Positions 49,590 through 60,913 of a stretch of 64,000 nucleotides of DNA are shown here, piece after piece. Position 1 is the first letter of the stretch, and each line of letters opens with the position of its first letter. The position numbers and the translations under genes were made by a program. The DNA comes from Leptobrachium leishanense (lineage: Eukaryota; Chordata; Amphibia; Anura; Megophryidae): the NCBI GenBank assembly GCA_009667805.1, contig CM019065.1, positions 154,788,101 to 154,852,100 of the forward strand, in the 5' to 3' direction. The notes beneath the pieces are model-generated. The model had not been told where the DNA came from, ran no database searches, and saw only the letters and a program-made list of their open reading frames with translations.

Positions 49590-50364
49590 TAAGGGGAAAT
49601 TTGCGACTGCAAATTTTTCCCCGTAGCATTCCCATTTTAGCTACAGGCACATGATAGTGCCCCATATCTTCACAAATATAACCCTTCAAACATGCATACG
49701 TCACACAAACACCCACATGCATATAATCATATACATTTATAACTCACACTCATACATATCTGTAACACATCTATACACGTATATATTTATATACACACAT
49801 ATATATCACATACACACACACACATATACTGTATATATTTATATATCACAACCATAAAACACTTGTGATACACACACAAACCTCTTTGTGCTGATTTAAT
49901 TTAACTTAATGGGACACTACCACCAAAAAATAAAATGTCCTTATTGTGTTTATTTAATGTTGCTGATATTTTACATTTTACTTTGTTTTTCTCTTGTTTG
50001 TTCACTTAAGAAAATGATTTTACTCTACATGTGTCACTGGGTGCATCCATTGTGTGTTCTTTTGTGTCTCCTCCCCCCACAGTATCTTAACCTCACTTGC
50101 TCTTCACTCTGTGGTAATGGCCATTTAATGGAGTCTATTGGTCGATCACTGACTCATATCATTGTATTGTGTGGGATGTATTCATTCATTGGGGGGCTAG
50201 ATTAGAAGTCTTTTAAGCTCCCTGTCATATCTCATTCAGCTGCCAGCTTTTATCAACATTAGCCTCCTGCCACCTTATCTAAACATTCCCTCCTCTACCT
50301 CATTAACTGTTAAACAATGTTGATTAAATAAACAAGAGCCATAAAGCAAAGCTTGTGGTAAATG
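49590..50364. other. intergenic with (CA)/(TA) microsatellite
   Basis: 49690-49870 is an ACAC/ATAT-rich tract. No gene. Confidence 0.5.
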
Positions 50365-50368
50365 GTGC

Positions 50369-51038
50369 TGAAATCAGGCTGGAAGATGGTCGCCATTATG
50401 AGCCAGGCGGCCATCTTGTTCAGAATATTGGTTCACTTGAAAATAACTAGGTAGATTTCAGTAGAAACTAGAATGAAGCTTACATAGAATTTTAGGAATG
50501 TGTTAGATTAACAGAGAAGTAATTAAAATGGAGGAAGATCCGGGCCGCTCTTGGCACGGAGAAACAGGATGACGAATGGATACATCAAGGTCACAGAGGC
50601 CTGCAGAGAGACAAAGAGAGCGTAGAAACCAGACCATGTATTATCTGTGACAAATAAACATAGCCTCTAGGGAGGTGGGCACGGCACGGATTGAGTGCCG
50701 CAGCAAATCACGAACTGCCAGACTAACATGAAGTTTGCCAATTTATGGCCAATGTATGGCATGCCTTTGTTATTAACCAAGGGAGGTACTAATCCACGTG
50801 GGGTGGGATAGTGTCACCGGGAGGTGGGCTAATTGGGATGTACCTAATTATGTATTCGGGGTATAAAACCCCTCGTCGGGGTGAGATCGGGGCTCACTCT
50901 TTGAGATTTAATCCTGTGTGAGCATTGTGTGACGACACAAATAAAGTTTGCCTTTCCTGAAGAGACTCGTGTTCAGACAATCCTTGCTCGTATCCGGTCC
51001 GGCTTCGTCCCGAGTGAACCTAGCAGATTCCGGTAACA
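50369..51038 (+). repeat. 5' LTR
   Basis: TG...CA ends. TATAAA at 50862-50867 and AATAAA at 50940-50945 mark the U3/R and poly(A) signals. About 12 differences from the 3' LTR by eye. Confidence 0.95.
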
Positions 51039-51043
51039 TTTCT

Positions 51044-51061
51044 TGGGGGCTCATGAGCCGG
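51044..51061 (+). promoter_or_regulatory. primer binding site region
   Basis: tgggggctcatgagccgg, six bases after the LTR. The first nine bases are those of the tRNA-Pro-type site common in gammaretroviruses; the rest is not, so the tRNA is uncertain. Confidence 0.6.
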
Positions 51062-51352
51062 GATACGGGCCCTTGCCGGCACGGCAACGACTGCTGAACA
51101 CTGTGGCGGTTGACTGCAGGTGCGAGTGATCCCGTCGGTTGGGCGTCCGTTGAAGGTGAGCTGACACCTGCAGGCGCCAAGCAGGATTTCCTGTTCAGTG
51201 GACCTCGTCTCGTCCCAAACGGACCCCCAGCCCAGGAAGCTGGGACACCACCGAGTCTGAGGAAACAGCGAGCAGCGCGGCGATAGGTAAAGTGTCTTCT
51301 ATGTTTGTATGTGGAGGAGATTGATTCTTTGCCCCGCCTTATCCATCATGTT

Positions 51353-52614
51353 ATGGGGCAGCTAGAGAAGCTTTGAGTGCCGCGGTTGCGCGGACAGAGA
51401 GGGGGGAGCAGGCAGCTGCTACTTCCCGGCCAGCTCCCTTCGCTCCGCCACGCGGTATTGCGGAAGAAGACCAGGGGGCAGCGGGTGGAGGAGACAGAGA
51501 GGTCCCACCAGGAAAAATTGAGATGTCCGATGGGAGCGTATATAAATTAGTATCCCGAGAGGATAGTGATGATGAGAGTGAAGATGAAAAACAAGGGGCC
51601 ACCAGTCGCGCTGCAAACAATAGATATAAACCCCGAGAACCATATCAGCACAATCCCAACAAAAGTAAGATGCAACTGCCCCTACGGGAAGTGCCAGGCC
51701 CTTTACTGGATAATGGAGCACCTGGGCCAGTGCAATACACATATGTCCCATTCACGACAACAGACCTCTTTAACTGGAAAACACACACACCACTGTACTC
51801 CACTAATCCCGCGGCAGTGGCCAGTATGATAGAATCAGTCATGCTTACACATAACCCCACATGGGCAGATTGTCAGCAACTAATGTTGACAATGGTCACT
51901 ACTGAGGAAAGAGCCTGAATAAATAGTAGCGCGTGGAAAATTCTATTTGCCCAAGCTGTAGAAGATGCTAAGCCCCAGCCAGAAGTGTGGGCAGAGCAGC
52001 ATTACCCCAAAACAGATCCCAGATGGCCATACAATACCGCTGCAGGTATTGCTCACCTACAGACGTACCGGACAGCGGTGATAATGAGTGTTAAAGCGGG
52101 AGGGAAGAAGCCCACAAACATGGGGAAGATAGCGGATATTGTACAAGAGTCTAAAGAATCCCCAAGTGCATTTCTAGAAAGGTTGCTGGATGCATATAGG
52201 ATGTATAGTCCTATTGACCCTGAGGCAGTGGAGAACCAGAGGTTAATTAATTCTTCTTTTGTGGGTCAGTCACAGAGAGACATACGGAATAAAATACAGA
52301 CACTGGATGGGTTCTTAGGAAAAGGTATTAGCGAATTGGTAGAAATTGCTAATAAGGTGTTTCATAACCGGGATCTAGAGGAGAAGCGGGAAGAGATAAA
52401 GAGACAAAGAGAGCACACAGGTGTTGTCGGTTATATGGGAAATGGTGGAGGAAGAGGTGCCCCGGAAAGAGGGAGAGCAAGGGGTCGGGGAGGCAGAGGT
52501 AGGGGAGCCCCTAGGGAACCCCTGGGACCCAGCCAGTGCGCCTGGTGCCGGGGTGAAGGTCACTGGAAAAATGATTGTCCTGCATTTTTGGCTAAATTTG
52601 GGGGACAGGGGTAG
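51353..52614 (+). pseudogene. gag: gag remnant: short N-terminus, capsid, nucleocapsid
   Basis: Structural polyprotein of the virus core. An ATG at 51353 gives MGQ, the usual myristoylated start, but that frame stops after seven codons; the long frame opens without an ATG. Almost no matrix region lies between, so it seems deleted. A proline/acidic linker leads into the capsid (from about 51670). The capsid is cut by an in-frame TGA at 51916-51918, then continues in the same frame with the major homology region (52156-52218) and a basic Arg/Gly-rich stretch. One CCHC knuckle (C-x2-C-x4-H-x4-C) lies at 52537-52578. It ends at TAG 52612-52614, after which pol continues in the same frame. Confidence 0.9.
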
Positions 52615-53820
52615 GCTGGGGAATCGGGAGGTCAAGCCTCCAATGGTCAGGTAACAAACGGCAGATATGAGAGAAGTGAGGGTGCCGGTGCAGGGTTTGT
52701 GGGTTTGGTGGGAACGTCATTTAAAGGACAGGGTACATATTGACAAGGACCTGGGCCCATCCCGCTCGGTAACCACGAGCCCACGGTTACTATGAGAGTG
52801 GGAAATAAAGATGAAATGTTTATGGTTGACACCGGTGCCGAATATTCTGTTGTAACACAGCAAATTGCACCCCCTATGGGAAATGAAGTTGATATTATGG
52901 GAGCAATGGGGGTGTCTGCTAAGTACCCCTTCCTTGCTTCTCGGAAATGTAGTGTGGGTGGGCATAATGTTGAACATGAATTTTTGTATATGCCCGAATG
53001 TCCCATCCAGCTCCTGGGGCGGGATATCCTTTGCAAATTGCAAGCCCAAATTACATTTCTTCCCGGGGGACATGCTCAATTAGACCTGCCTGAGAGTGGC
53101 AGCTCTACACGGCAGTACAGCCCAGCCATCCAGCACCCCCAATCTGTAAAAATTGCAGTGATTATGCCAAGAGAGGAAGAATGGCGCACAGCACCAACTC
53201 TGCCGGCGGCCCCGGACCCGCACACACTACTCCTCGGAATTCCTGAGGTGTGGGCAGAGGAAAACCCGCCCGGACTAGCTGTAAATATTCCCCCAGTGTA
53301 CGTTGATTTAAAACCTGGTGCAACGCCTGTGGCTCTAAGACAATATCATATCCCACAAAAAGCCAAGCAGAATATCCAGACACATTTACAGAGACTTAAA
53401 GACCACGGCATATTGAAATTCTGCGTGTCACCGTGGAACACACCCCTGTTGCCAGTACTAAAAGAGGGCACACAAGAGTACCGCCCAGTCCAAGAGTTAC
53501 GAGCTGTCAATGAAGCCACAGTAACTCTACACCCTGTGGTTCCCAATCCATACAATTTATTGGCACTAATTCCCGGAGATACAAAATATTACACGGTGCT
53601 TGATTTTAAAGACGCTTTCTTTTGCATCCGTCTGGCTCCAGCAAGCCAGCCCCTTTTTGCATTTCAGTGGGAGGAATCTACCACGGGAGCGCCCCATCAA
53701 ATGACCTGGACACGCCTCCCTCAAGGTTTCAAAAACTCGCCCACGATCTTCGGATGCGCGCTCAGCCAAGACCTCCTCTCCTTCAACGCTCAGTCAGAGT
53801 TGTCTTACTACAATATGTAG
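52615..53820 (+). pseudogene. pol: pol part 1: protease and N-terminal reverse transcriptase
   Basis: In frame with gag after the TAG. A further in-frame TGA is at 52741-52743. The aspartic protease active site DTGA lies at 52828-52839, with the supporting LLGRDIL motif near 53013-53033. The RT fingers and palm follow, including the first catalytic Asp in VLDFKDAF (~53600-53623) and LPQGFKNSP. The frame is lost by a small indel near 53795, just before the YVDD box, and runs to a stop at 53820. Confidence 0.9.
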
Positions 53821-54673
53821 ATGATTTATTACTGGCTTCTCCCACAGAAAAAGACTGTTTATCTGCCACAAAAGCCCTGATACATCTACTATGCCAAGCA
53901 GGATACAGAGTGTCAAGAAAGAAAGCACAAATATGCAAACAAAGTGTAAAGTACTTAGGTTTCCAATTAACAGGTACCAAGCGCGCATTGGGGGCTGAAA
54001 GAAAAGAAGCAGTATGCCGAATACCCCAACCAAAGACCAGAAGACAAGTCCGTGAGTTTCTGGGAGCTGCAGGCTTCTTCCGCCTGTGGATCCCCAACTT
54101 CGCAGATATTGCCAAGCCCCTTCATCAGGCCACAAAAGGGGGAGAACAGGACCCCTTCCTCTGGGAAGAAGAGCAAACAGCAGCATTCCTAAAGTTAAAG
54201 ACTCTGTTAATGGAAGCTCCTGCATTGGGACTGCCAGATCACAGCAAGCCTTTCCAGCTGTACATGCATGAACACAATCAAACAGCAACAGGAGTGCTGA
54301 TTCAAAGTTTTGGCTCTTGGCTAAGGCATGTGGCCTATCTCTCCAAGCAACTTGACCCTGTGGCCTGTGGCCTACCCCCATGCCTGAAAGCCGTGGCAGC
54401 CACCGCAATGCTGATAGCAGAAGCAGACAAGCTAACCTTTGGACAAGTTCTTCATGTCAAGGTGCCACATGCTGTCAAAGCCCTGCTAGATGTAAAAGGA
54501 AGCTACTGGTTCAGCAACAGCCGGATGACAAAGTACCAAGCTATGATGTGTGAGAATCCACGGATTCATTTGGACCTCATCGCTACCTTGAACCCTGCTA
54601 CTTTACTGCCTGACTGCGAAGAGGATCCAGATCATGAATGCCTCCAAGTCGTGGAAGAAGTGTTCAGTAGCAG
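53793..54673 (+). pseudogene. pol: pol part 2: RT catalytic YVDD, thumb and connection
   Basis: Continues in another frame with QYVDD (YVDD at 53814-53825), then VKYLGFQLT, REFLGAAGFFR and the connection region. It is interrupted at 54673 by a hAT element. The frame on the left agrees with the frame on the right of the insert (56706 on) once the 8-bp duplication is counted, so the insertion itself caused no shift. Confidence 0.9.
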
Positions 54674-56697
54674 CAGTGGTGTCGCTACGTGGGGGCGGGG
54701 GGTGCGGCCCGCACCAGGTGACACCCGCCTTTAGGGTGACACCGTCACCCTAAGGGTGGGTGTCTCACCCTCCGCCGCGTTTTTCGCTCCCTGCGAGCGT
54801 CCGAAGCATGCATCTTCGGCGCTCGCCTGGAGGAAACACGTCACCAGCCAATCGCGGCTGGTCACGTGGCTCCCCAGGCGAGCGCCCAAGCTGCGCGCCG
54901 CCGGACGCTCTGAGGGAGTGAAAAAGGCGGCGGAGGTGAGCTGGGCCATATCCAGGAGGTGCTGGGGCATTCCATGTGCTGGGGCAAATCCATGAGGAGC
55001 TGGGGCATATCCATGTGCTGGGGCAAATCCATGATGAGGTGGGGCAAATCCATGAGGAGCTGGGGCAAATCCATGAGGAGCTGGGGCATATCCATGAGGA
55101 GCTGGGGCATATCCATGAGGAGCTGGGCCATATCCATGTGCTGGGGCATATCCATGAGGAGCTGGGGCAATATCCATGAGGAGCTGGGGCATATCCATGA
55201 GGTGCTGGGGCAATATCCATGTGCTGCTGGGGGCAATATCCATGTGCTGGGGCATATCCATGAGGAGCTGGGGCATATCCATGAGGTGCTGGGGCATATC
55301 CATGAGGAGCTGGGGCATATCCATGATGAGCTGGGGCAATATCCATGAGAGGAGCTGGGGCATATCCATGAGGAGCTGGGGCATATCCATGAGGTGCTGG
55401 GGCAATATCCATGTGCTGGGGCATATCCATGTGCTGGGGCATATCCATGAGGTGCTGGGGGATATGCATGAGGTGCTGGGGCAAATCCATGAGGTGCTGG
55501 GGCATATCCATGAGGAGCTGGGGCATATGCATGAGGTGCTGGGGCAAATCCATGAGGTGCTGGGGCATATCCATGAGGAGTTGGGGCATATGCATGAGGT
55601 GCTGGGGCAAATCCATGAGGAGCTGGGGCATATCCTTGAGCTGCTGGGGCATATCCATGAGCTGCTGGGGGCAATATCCATGAGAGGAGCTGGGGCAGTA
55701 TTTCCATGAGCTGGGGCAATATATCCATGTGTGCTGGGGCAGTATATCCATGAGCTGGGGCAGTATATCCATGAGCTGGGGCAGTATATCCATGTGCTGG
55801 GGCAGTATATCCATGTGCTGGGGCAGTATATCCATGAGCTGGGGCAGTATATCCATGAGCTGGGGCAGTATATCCATGAGCTGGGGCAGTATATCCATGA
55901 GCTGGGGCAGTATTTCCATGAGCTGGGGCAATATCCATGAGCTGGGGCAAAATCCATGAGAGCAGCTGGGACATTATCAATGAGAGCAGCTGGGGCAGTA
56001 TATGCATGAGAGCAGCTGGGGCAGTATCCATGAGAGGAGCTGGGGCAGTATATCCATGAGAGGAGCTGGGGCAGTATATCCATGAGAGGAGCTGGGGCAA
56101 TATCCATGAGAGGAGCTGGGGCATATCCATGTGTGCTGGGGGCAGTATCCATGATAGCTGGGGCAATATCCATGTGTGAGCTGGTCTGGGGCAATATATC
56201 CATGTGTGAGCTGAGGCGCAATATATCCATATGTGAGCTGAGGCGCAATATATCCATATGTGAGCTGAGGCGCAATATATATCCATGGGTGAGCTGCTGG
56301 GGGCAATATATAACTGTGAACTGGGGCAATATATATCCATATGTGAGCTGGGGGCAATATATATCCATGGGTTAGCTGCTGGGGGCGATATATATATCCA
56401 GAGCTGCTGGGGGCAATATATCCAGAGCTGCTGGGGGCAATATATATCCATGTGTGCTTTCACTGCCTTCGAACAGGCAACGTACTTGCTGGCAGTTGGC
56501 AAAAAGTTGTGTGAGCATATGAGAGAACTCCACAGCAATAAACCTCACAGTAATGTGCGCTGTGTGTATGAGCATTCAGTGTTATATGGGAGTATTGATT
56601 TAGGAGTACGAGTAGTTAAAAAAAATCTGTAAAACTCGGGGGGGGGTGACACCATAAGTTTCCGCACCGGGTGACACCAACCCTAGTGACGCCACTG
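54674..56697. mobile_element. hAT-type minisatellite element inserted in pol, copy 2
   Basis: 2,024 bp flanked by exact AGTAGCAG (54666-54673, 56698-56705). Ends CAGTGGTGTCGCTACG and, inverted, CAGTGGCGTCACTAGGG. Same family as 25803-29143 in reverse. The right subterminal part is nearly identical to the left one there. Contains a hairpin (~54766-54945) and minisatellite (~54950-56460). Long frames on both strands are satellite artefacts. Confidence 0.95.
54950..56460. repeat. ~18-24-bp minisatellite in the hAT insert
   Basis: gagctggggcatatccatga-type units, with a block of 21-bp tggggcagtatatccatgag units at 55735-55915. No 733-bp higher-order repeat here, unlike copy 1. Confidence 0.95.
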
Positions 56698-56705
56698 AGT
56701 AGCAG

Positions 56706-57234
56706 GCCAGATTTGAAAGACGTACCCCTAGACAAATACGATCTACAGTTGTTCACTGATGGTAGCAGCTACATGGATGATGGGAAGAAAGTCTCCGGCT
56801 ATGCAGTCGTCTCAGCAGAAGAGATTATTGAAGCAAATCCACTACCAGGCCATACATCTGCACAACTGGCTGAGATAACAGCCCTAACCAGAGCTCTAGA
56901 AATCTCCGAAGGCAAGAGGGTGAATATCTACACTGATTCCAAGTATGCCTTCATGACAGTCCATGCACATGGTGCACTCTACAAAGAAAGAGGCCTACTT
57001 ACTTCATCAGGACAACATATCAAGTATGCAGCTGAAATCGCGGCTCTCCTAGAAGCTGTATGGAAACCAAGCGCTGTCAGTATCATGCACTGTCGTGGCC
57101 ACCAGAAAGGTCATGATGAAATCCCAAAAGGCAACAGGCGCGCTGACCAGGTTGCAAAAGCAGCTGCAAAACCATTGCTAACAAATGATCAAGCCAAAGT
57201 CCTGCTCTGCAAGCAAGAGCCTCAACCTCTCATG
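56706..57234 (+). pseudogene. pol: pol part 3: RNase H
   Basis: Removes the RNA strand after reverse transcription. The acidic residues expected for RNase H are visible: D in LFTDGSS (56758-56760), E in LAEITALTRAL, D in IYTDSKYA, and D in RRADQVAKAAA, with the HCRGHQKG loop. It runs straight into the OGFR-like domain without a stop. A few residues after RRADQV the sequence ceases to look retroviral. Confidence 0.92.
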
Positions 57235-57864
57235 CCAAACTACGAATTCTATATGAATTGGAGAAAATTTGAACCCAAAGGCGAGTTCATTGAAATTATA
57301 TTGCACAAATGGCAAGATAAGTATGAACTGTTAGGACTCAATCATGACTATATCCAATGGCTTTTTCCAACCCAGTCTCAAGGCCGAAATTTCTACTCCA
57401 CTCCTCTGAATCCTCAAGAGACACGCTTAATGATCAACACCTCAGAAGTTCAGCAAAGACTACGCAGAACTTACAAAGTGATGCTGAAATTCTTCGGCGT
57501 AAAATTAATGGGGGAGTGTGAAGAAGATACAAAAGTAACCGAAATTGAACGAGCAGAAAATTTCACCGAATGTTTTGAAAATTTAACAACCAACCCTCAT
57601 AATAATCTACGGATTACACGAATACTGCTAAGTCTGGGAGAATTGGGAGCAGAAGAATACCAAGCCCCGTTGGTGAGGTTCTTCCTCAACTAGATCCTTA
57701 TCAAAAACAAGCTGCCAAGAATGAAGAAAAGTGCAATGAACTTTTTCATACCAGCAGTAAGAGATTCACAAGACAGACAAGATCTGCTGTTCTTCGCATG
57801 GCGATACTATTTCCCAAAAGAAGAATTTGTCTGGGGAAACCATGGGGAATTGGCACGATACAAA
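57235..57864 (+). pseudogene. OGFR-like domain captured in pol
   Basis: About 210 codons in frame with RNase H before and the integrase linker after. One TAG at 57691-57693 splits them. Words I recognise from the conserved N-terminal domain of opioid growth factor receptor proteins (OGFR, OGFRL1): NYEFYMN at the start, NHDYIQWLFP (57340-57369), RRTYKVMLKFFG, RAENF, HNNLRITRIL plus SLGELG (~57598-57648), QAPLVRFFL (57661-57687), FAWRYYFP and FVWG near the end. Host OGFR binds met-enkephalin and restrains cell division; what the domain would do in a virus is unknown. No intron is present. Recognition is from memory of the family, not a search. Confidence 0.88.
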
Positions 57865-59085
57865 GCGAAACCAGTGGTGGCTGCGCTCCTACCGGCGCCA
57901 CTAAGTGAATGGACACCCGTATATTCAGAGAAAGAGAAGAAATGGCTGTCAGAAGAACAAGGCGGATATGGAGAAGACGGATGGTTCCAGTTGAAGAATG
58001 GACAAATAGTCCTACCAGCAACATTGGCTCCTGAGATTGTAAGAACGCTCCACGCAAGTACCCATGGAGGAAGAGAAATGATGGAACAGCAATTAGAGCC
58101 ACACTTCTACGTACCAGGACTGTCAGTAGTCTGCAAAGCAATAGCCCAGCGTGACATGTGCCAAAAATAACATAAGAACAGGCCCATCTCAACCTCCAGG
58201 GAAGCAGCCAATCGGGCTATCCCCAATGGCATCGTTACAGATAGACTTCACAGTGCTGCCGCCCTGCAAAGGATACAAATATCTACTGGTAATGGTGTGT
58301 ACTCTGACAGGATGGGTGGAAGCCTTCCCAACAAGAACAGAAAAGACCGTGGAAGTGGTGAAGAGTCTGATGAGAGAAATAATACCACATTATGGACTTC
58401 CTCTCGAAATAGGGTCGGACAATGGCCCTGCATTTATACAGAACTGTTTACAACAGCTAGCCGCCAGTTGGGCATCACCTGGAAGCTACATACTGCCTAC
58501 AGGCCCCAAAGCTCGGGAAAAAGTTGAGAGAATGAACCGTACCCTAAAGACTTTAATGTCCAAATTGTGCCAAGAGATGTCGCTAGGCTGGTTGGATGTG
58601 CTGCCGATAGTCCTCTTGCACATTAGGTGCAGGCCAACCCCCTATTGAAGCTAAGTCCGTATGAACTCATGTTTGGACGGCCTACCCCTCTGATTACTGG
58701 ACTAAGGGGGGACCTTCGGGCATTGGGAGAAACTAAACTAAATGATCAGGTTGTATTGTTAGGTAAATCAATGCAGAAACGGAATACTTGGGTGGGAGAT
58801 AATATACCTCATTTTTTATATCCCCCACTGCATAAGTATTTTCCAGGTGATTCAGTATGGGTGAAAGAGTGGAAAAATGACCCACTAGGCCCAAAGTGGA
58901 GAGGTCCTTACCTTGTCCTGTTATCAACCCCTACAGCAGTAAAGGTTGCCGAGGTGGTCCCGTGGATACATCACTCCAGACTGAAAGTAGCTGCAGCCAG
59001 TCCTGAACCAGCATGGAAGGTCGTCACCAACGAGACCAATCCACTGAGGGCAAAGCTGACAAAGACCACAGCCGTGAGCATCTGA
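57865..59085 (+). pseudogene. pol: pol part 4: integrase
   Basis: Linker (AKPVVAALLPAPLSEWTPVY), then an HHCC-like region (LHASTHGG ... RDMCQK) with an altered cysteine spacing. A frameshift lies near 58165. The catalytic core has D in LQIDFTV (58244), D in GSDNGPAF (58418) and E in AREKVERMN (58526), 35 residues after the second D. Between D and E two compensating indels scramble ~20 residues. Another shift/stop lies near 58625-58648. The C-terminal DNA-binding part (LSPYELMFG, GDSVWVKEW, KWRGPYLVLL) is open to 59085 and overlaps env by 73 bases. Confidence 0.9.
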
Positions 59086-60859
59086 ATGATCCAACTGAAA
59101 GCACCCAAATGATTTCACAAGTGGGTGTTTTGATGGACACAATAAGGCCTGACCATCCACCAACAGGGGAACAAAGGGATCCCCTGGGGGATACCCCAAG
59201 GGTGCTCTTTAGGGGCCCAGCCCCCACCCTTGATCATCCGGAAATGTCTTTTATTTTTGAAATTCCGGTGGGGAGGGATTGGGTTTATGTGACTGTGAAA
59301 AGAATTGCCCAAGGGATTTTGACATTTGGGGCATTTGTGGTACTGATTTTGTACCTTGCGAACTTGATTTATGGACTCTCGCATGGAGCATGCCCCAGGT
59401 GCCCAAACACCGCCAAGAAAGTGGATATTTCCCATATCTGGAATGGTACGCACCCGGTGATGGAGAATCGTACTATGTGGAGACAAAAGCGAGAGGCGAC
59501 ATCCGAAATTTTGCCAAGAGGACATTTACTTGTGCAATTTAAATATGATTATGCTAAAAAGTCTGGGCAAACCGCATGCTGGGTGTGTAGTAGGTTGCAC
59601 CCAGAGACAATCCACATACCATTTGCCTCTGTTCCAATGAATTTGAGTATGTTTGCGTGAGGAAATGTCACAATACATGCTTTTGATGCACCAAGGGAAA
59701 AAACAGAATCATTCAGTCCCGGGTACCCCATAATAGGGCCAGTATACCCACCAGAATGGTGTTTTCAACTAGGACCAGATGGAGGAACAAATAATGAGGG
59801 TGGAGGGTGCTATTCAAGCAAGTTCAACTGGACATCATACATCTACACATTTAACACAAAGGAGCAGTCAAATTTTCTATACATACGATGTAGAAAACTC
59901 ACGAGTGAACAAGAGGAGGTGATTGCAAAGGTGACAGATGGAAGGCAGAGTGCACTGGATATGATGAAACGACTGAGACAACTGACAATAGAGATAGCAA
60001 AGGAAACACTACATTTGTCACCATTTATATTGAGAGGGGGTACCAGGTGTGTTGTGGAAAGGTGTGTTACACATGGGTACCACCAACAATTACGGGAATG
60101 TGTTATCTGGCTAAATTGATCCCAATCCAGAGGGTAAGGGGAGAAGACACTAATACAGACACAGCACTCCACCCTAGGTACCCACTGGTGTTTGAAAGAC
60201 AGAAGAGAGAGTTGTTTAAAAAGGTGGATCGAATATGGTCATGGTTGCCGGCATGGACTGGATGGGGAAGAGAGTTGATGGTAAGAATGAACAGTTATGC
60301 CAATCTGATGGATGAAATTTTGAATAAGACTAGTATGGACATACAGTTGCTGAATCTGGAGGTGCGTGAGATACGGAAGGTGTAGATGATACATGATATG
60401 GCTCTAGAACAGATCAGTGCGGCCTTGAATGGATTGTGTGAAATGACAATGCATTACGAATGTTGCACCTTCATCAGGAACACCACACATGACGTCCCTG
60501 ACTATTACCAGGTAATCCAAGATCACCAGGAGAAGGTAGCACAGTTGCAGAACACAGCAGGGAGGATCGCTGCTGAAGGCTGGAATCCACTCCGTGGGTT
60601 CGGAGCAATCGGAGAGTGGTTCGGATCCATCCTGAGATTTATCTCACAGATTGGATCCATGATTCTGATGATAGTGGTGATCTTGGTCATAGGGACACTA
60701 ACGTACCGCATAGGGCTATGTCTATGGCCACTATACAAGAGAGCACTGACACCCACACAGACACAAAAGATACCACTGATAATCCCACAGGACATGTTCC
60801 CAATGAAAATAGGTCCCCTAAAGTATGAGGAACTCAAGAATAATACTAGTGAGGTGTGA
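59013..60859 (+). pseudogene. env: env remnant with long leader, SU and TM
   Basis: ATG at 59013. Residues 1-95 are hydrophilic, then one hydrophobic helix (~99-120; GILTFGAFVVLILYLANLIY). A furin-type site RQKR lies at 59481-59492, so the leader looks like a long membrane-anchored one removed by cleavage. SU has a CWVC motif (59577-59588, CXXC type). An in-frame TGA is at 59658-59660. A frameshift at a G-run near 60035-60046 precedes the SU end. A second RQKR (60197-60208) should separate SU from TM. TM has an in-frame TAG (60383-60385), a C-x7-CC motif (60437-60466), a membrane anchor (~60641-60709) and a short tail. Not expressible as one protein. Confidence 0.85.
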
Positions 60860-60892
60860 TGGCTACAAGCATCAGGAAAAGAACCTGAGGCT

Positions 60893-60913
60893 TGAGCCAA
60901 GGGGGGAATGAAG
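60893..60913 (+). promoter_or_regulatory. polypurine tract
   Basis: aaggggggaatgaag immediately before the 3' LTR, the expected plus-strand primer for reverse transcription. Confidence 0.85.

Noticed and set aside
54731..56538. 545- and 558-residue minus-strand frames inside the ERV pol
   Set aside because: Same minisatellite, within a hAT element that has exact target duplications; not a viral or host gene.
57235..57864. OGFR-like block as a stray host gene or pseudogene that landed in the ERV
   Set aside because: It shares one reading frame with RNase H before and integrase after, has no introns and no poly(A) tail or target duplication of its own. Domain capture explains it better.
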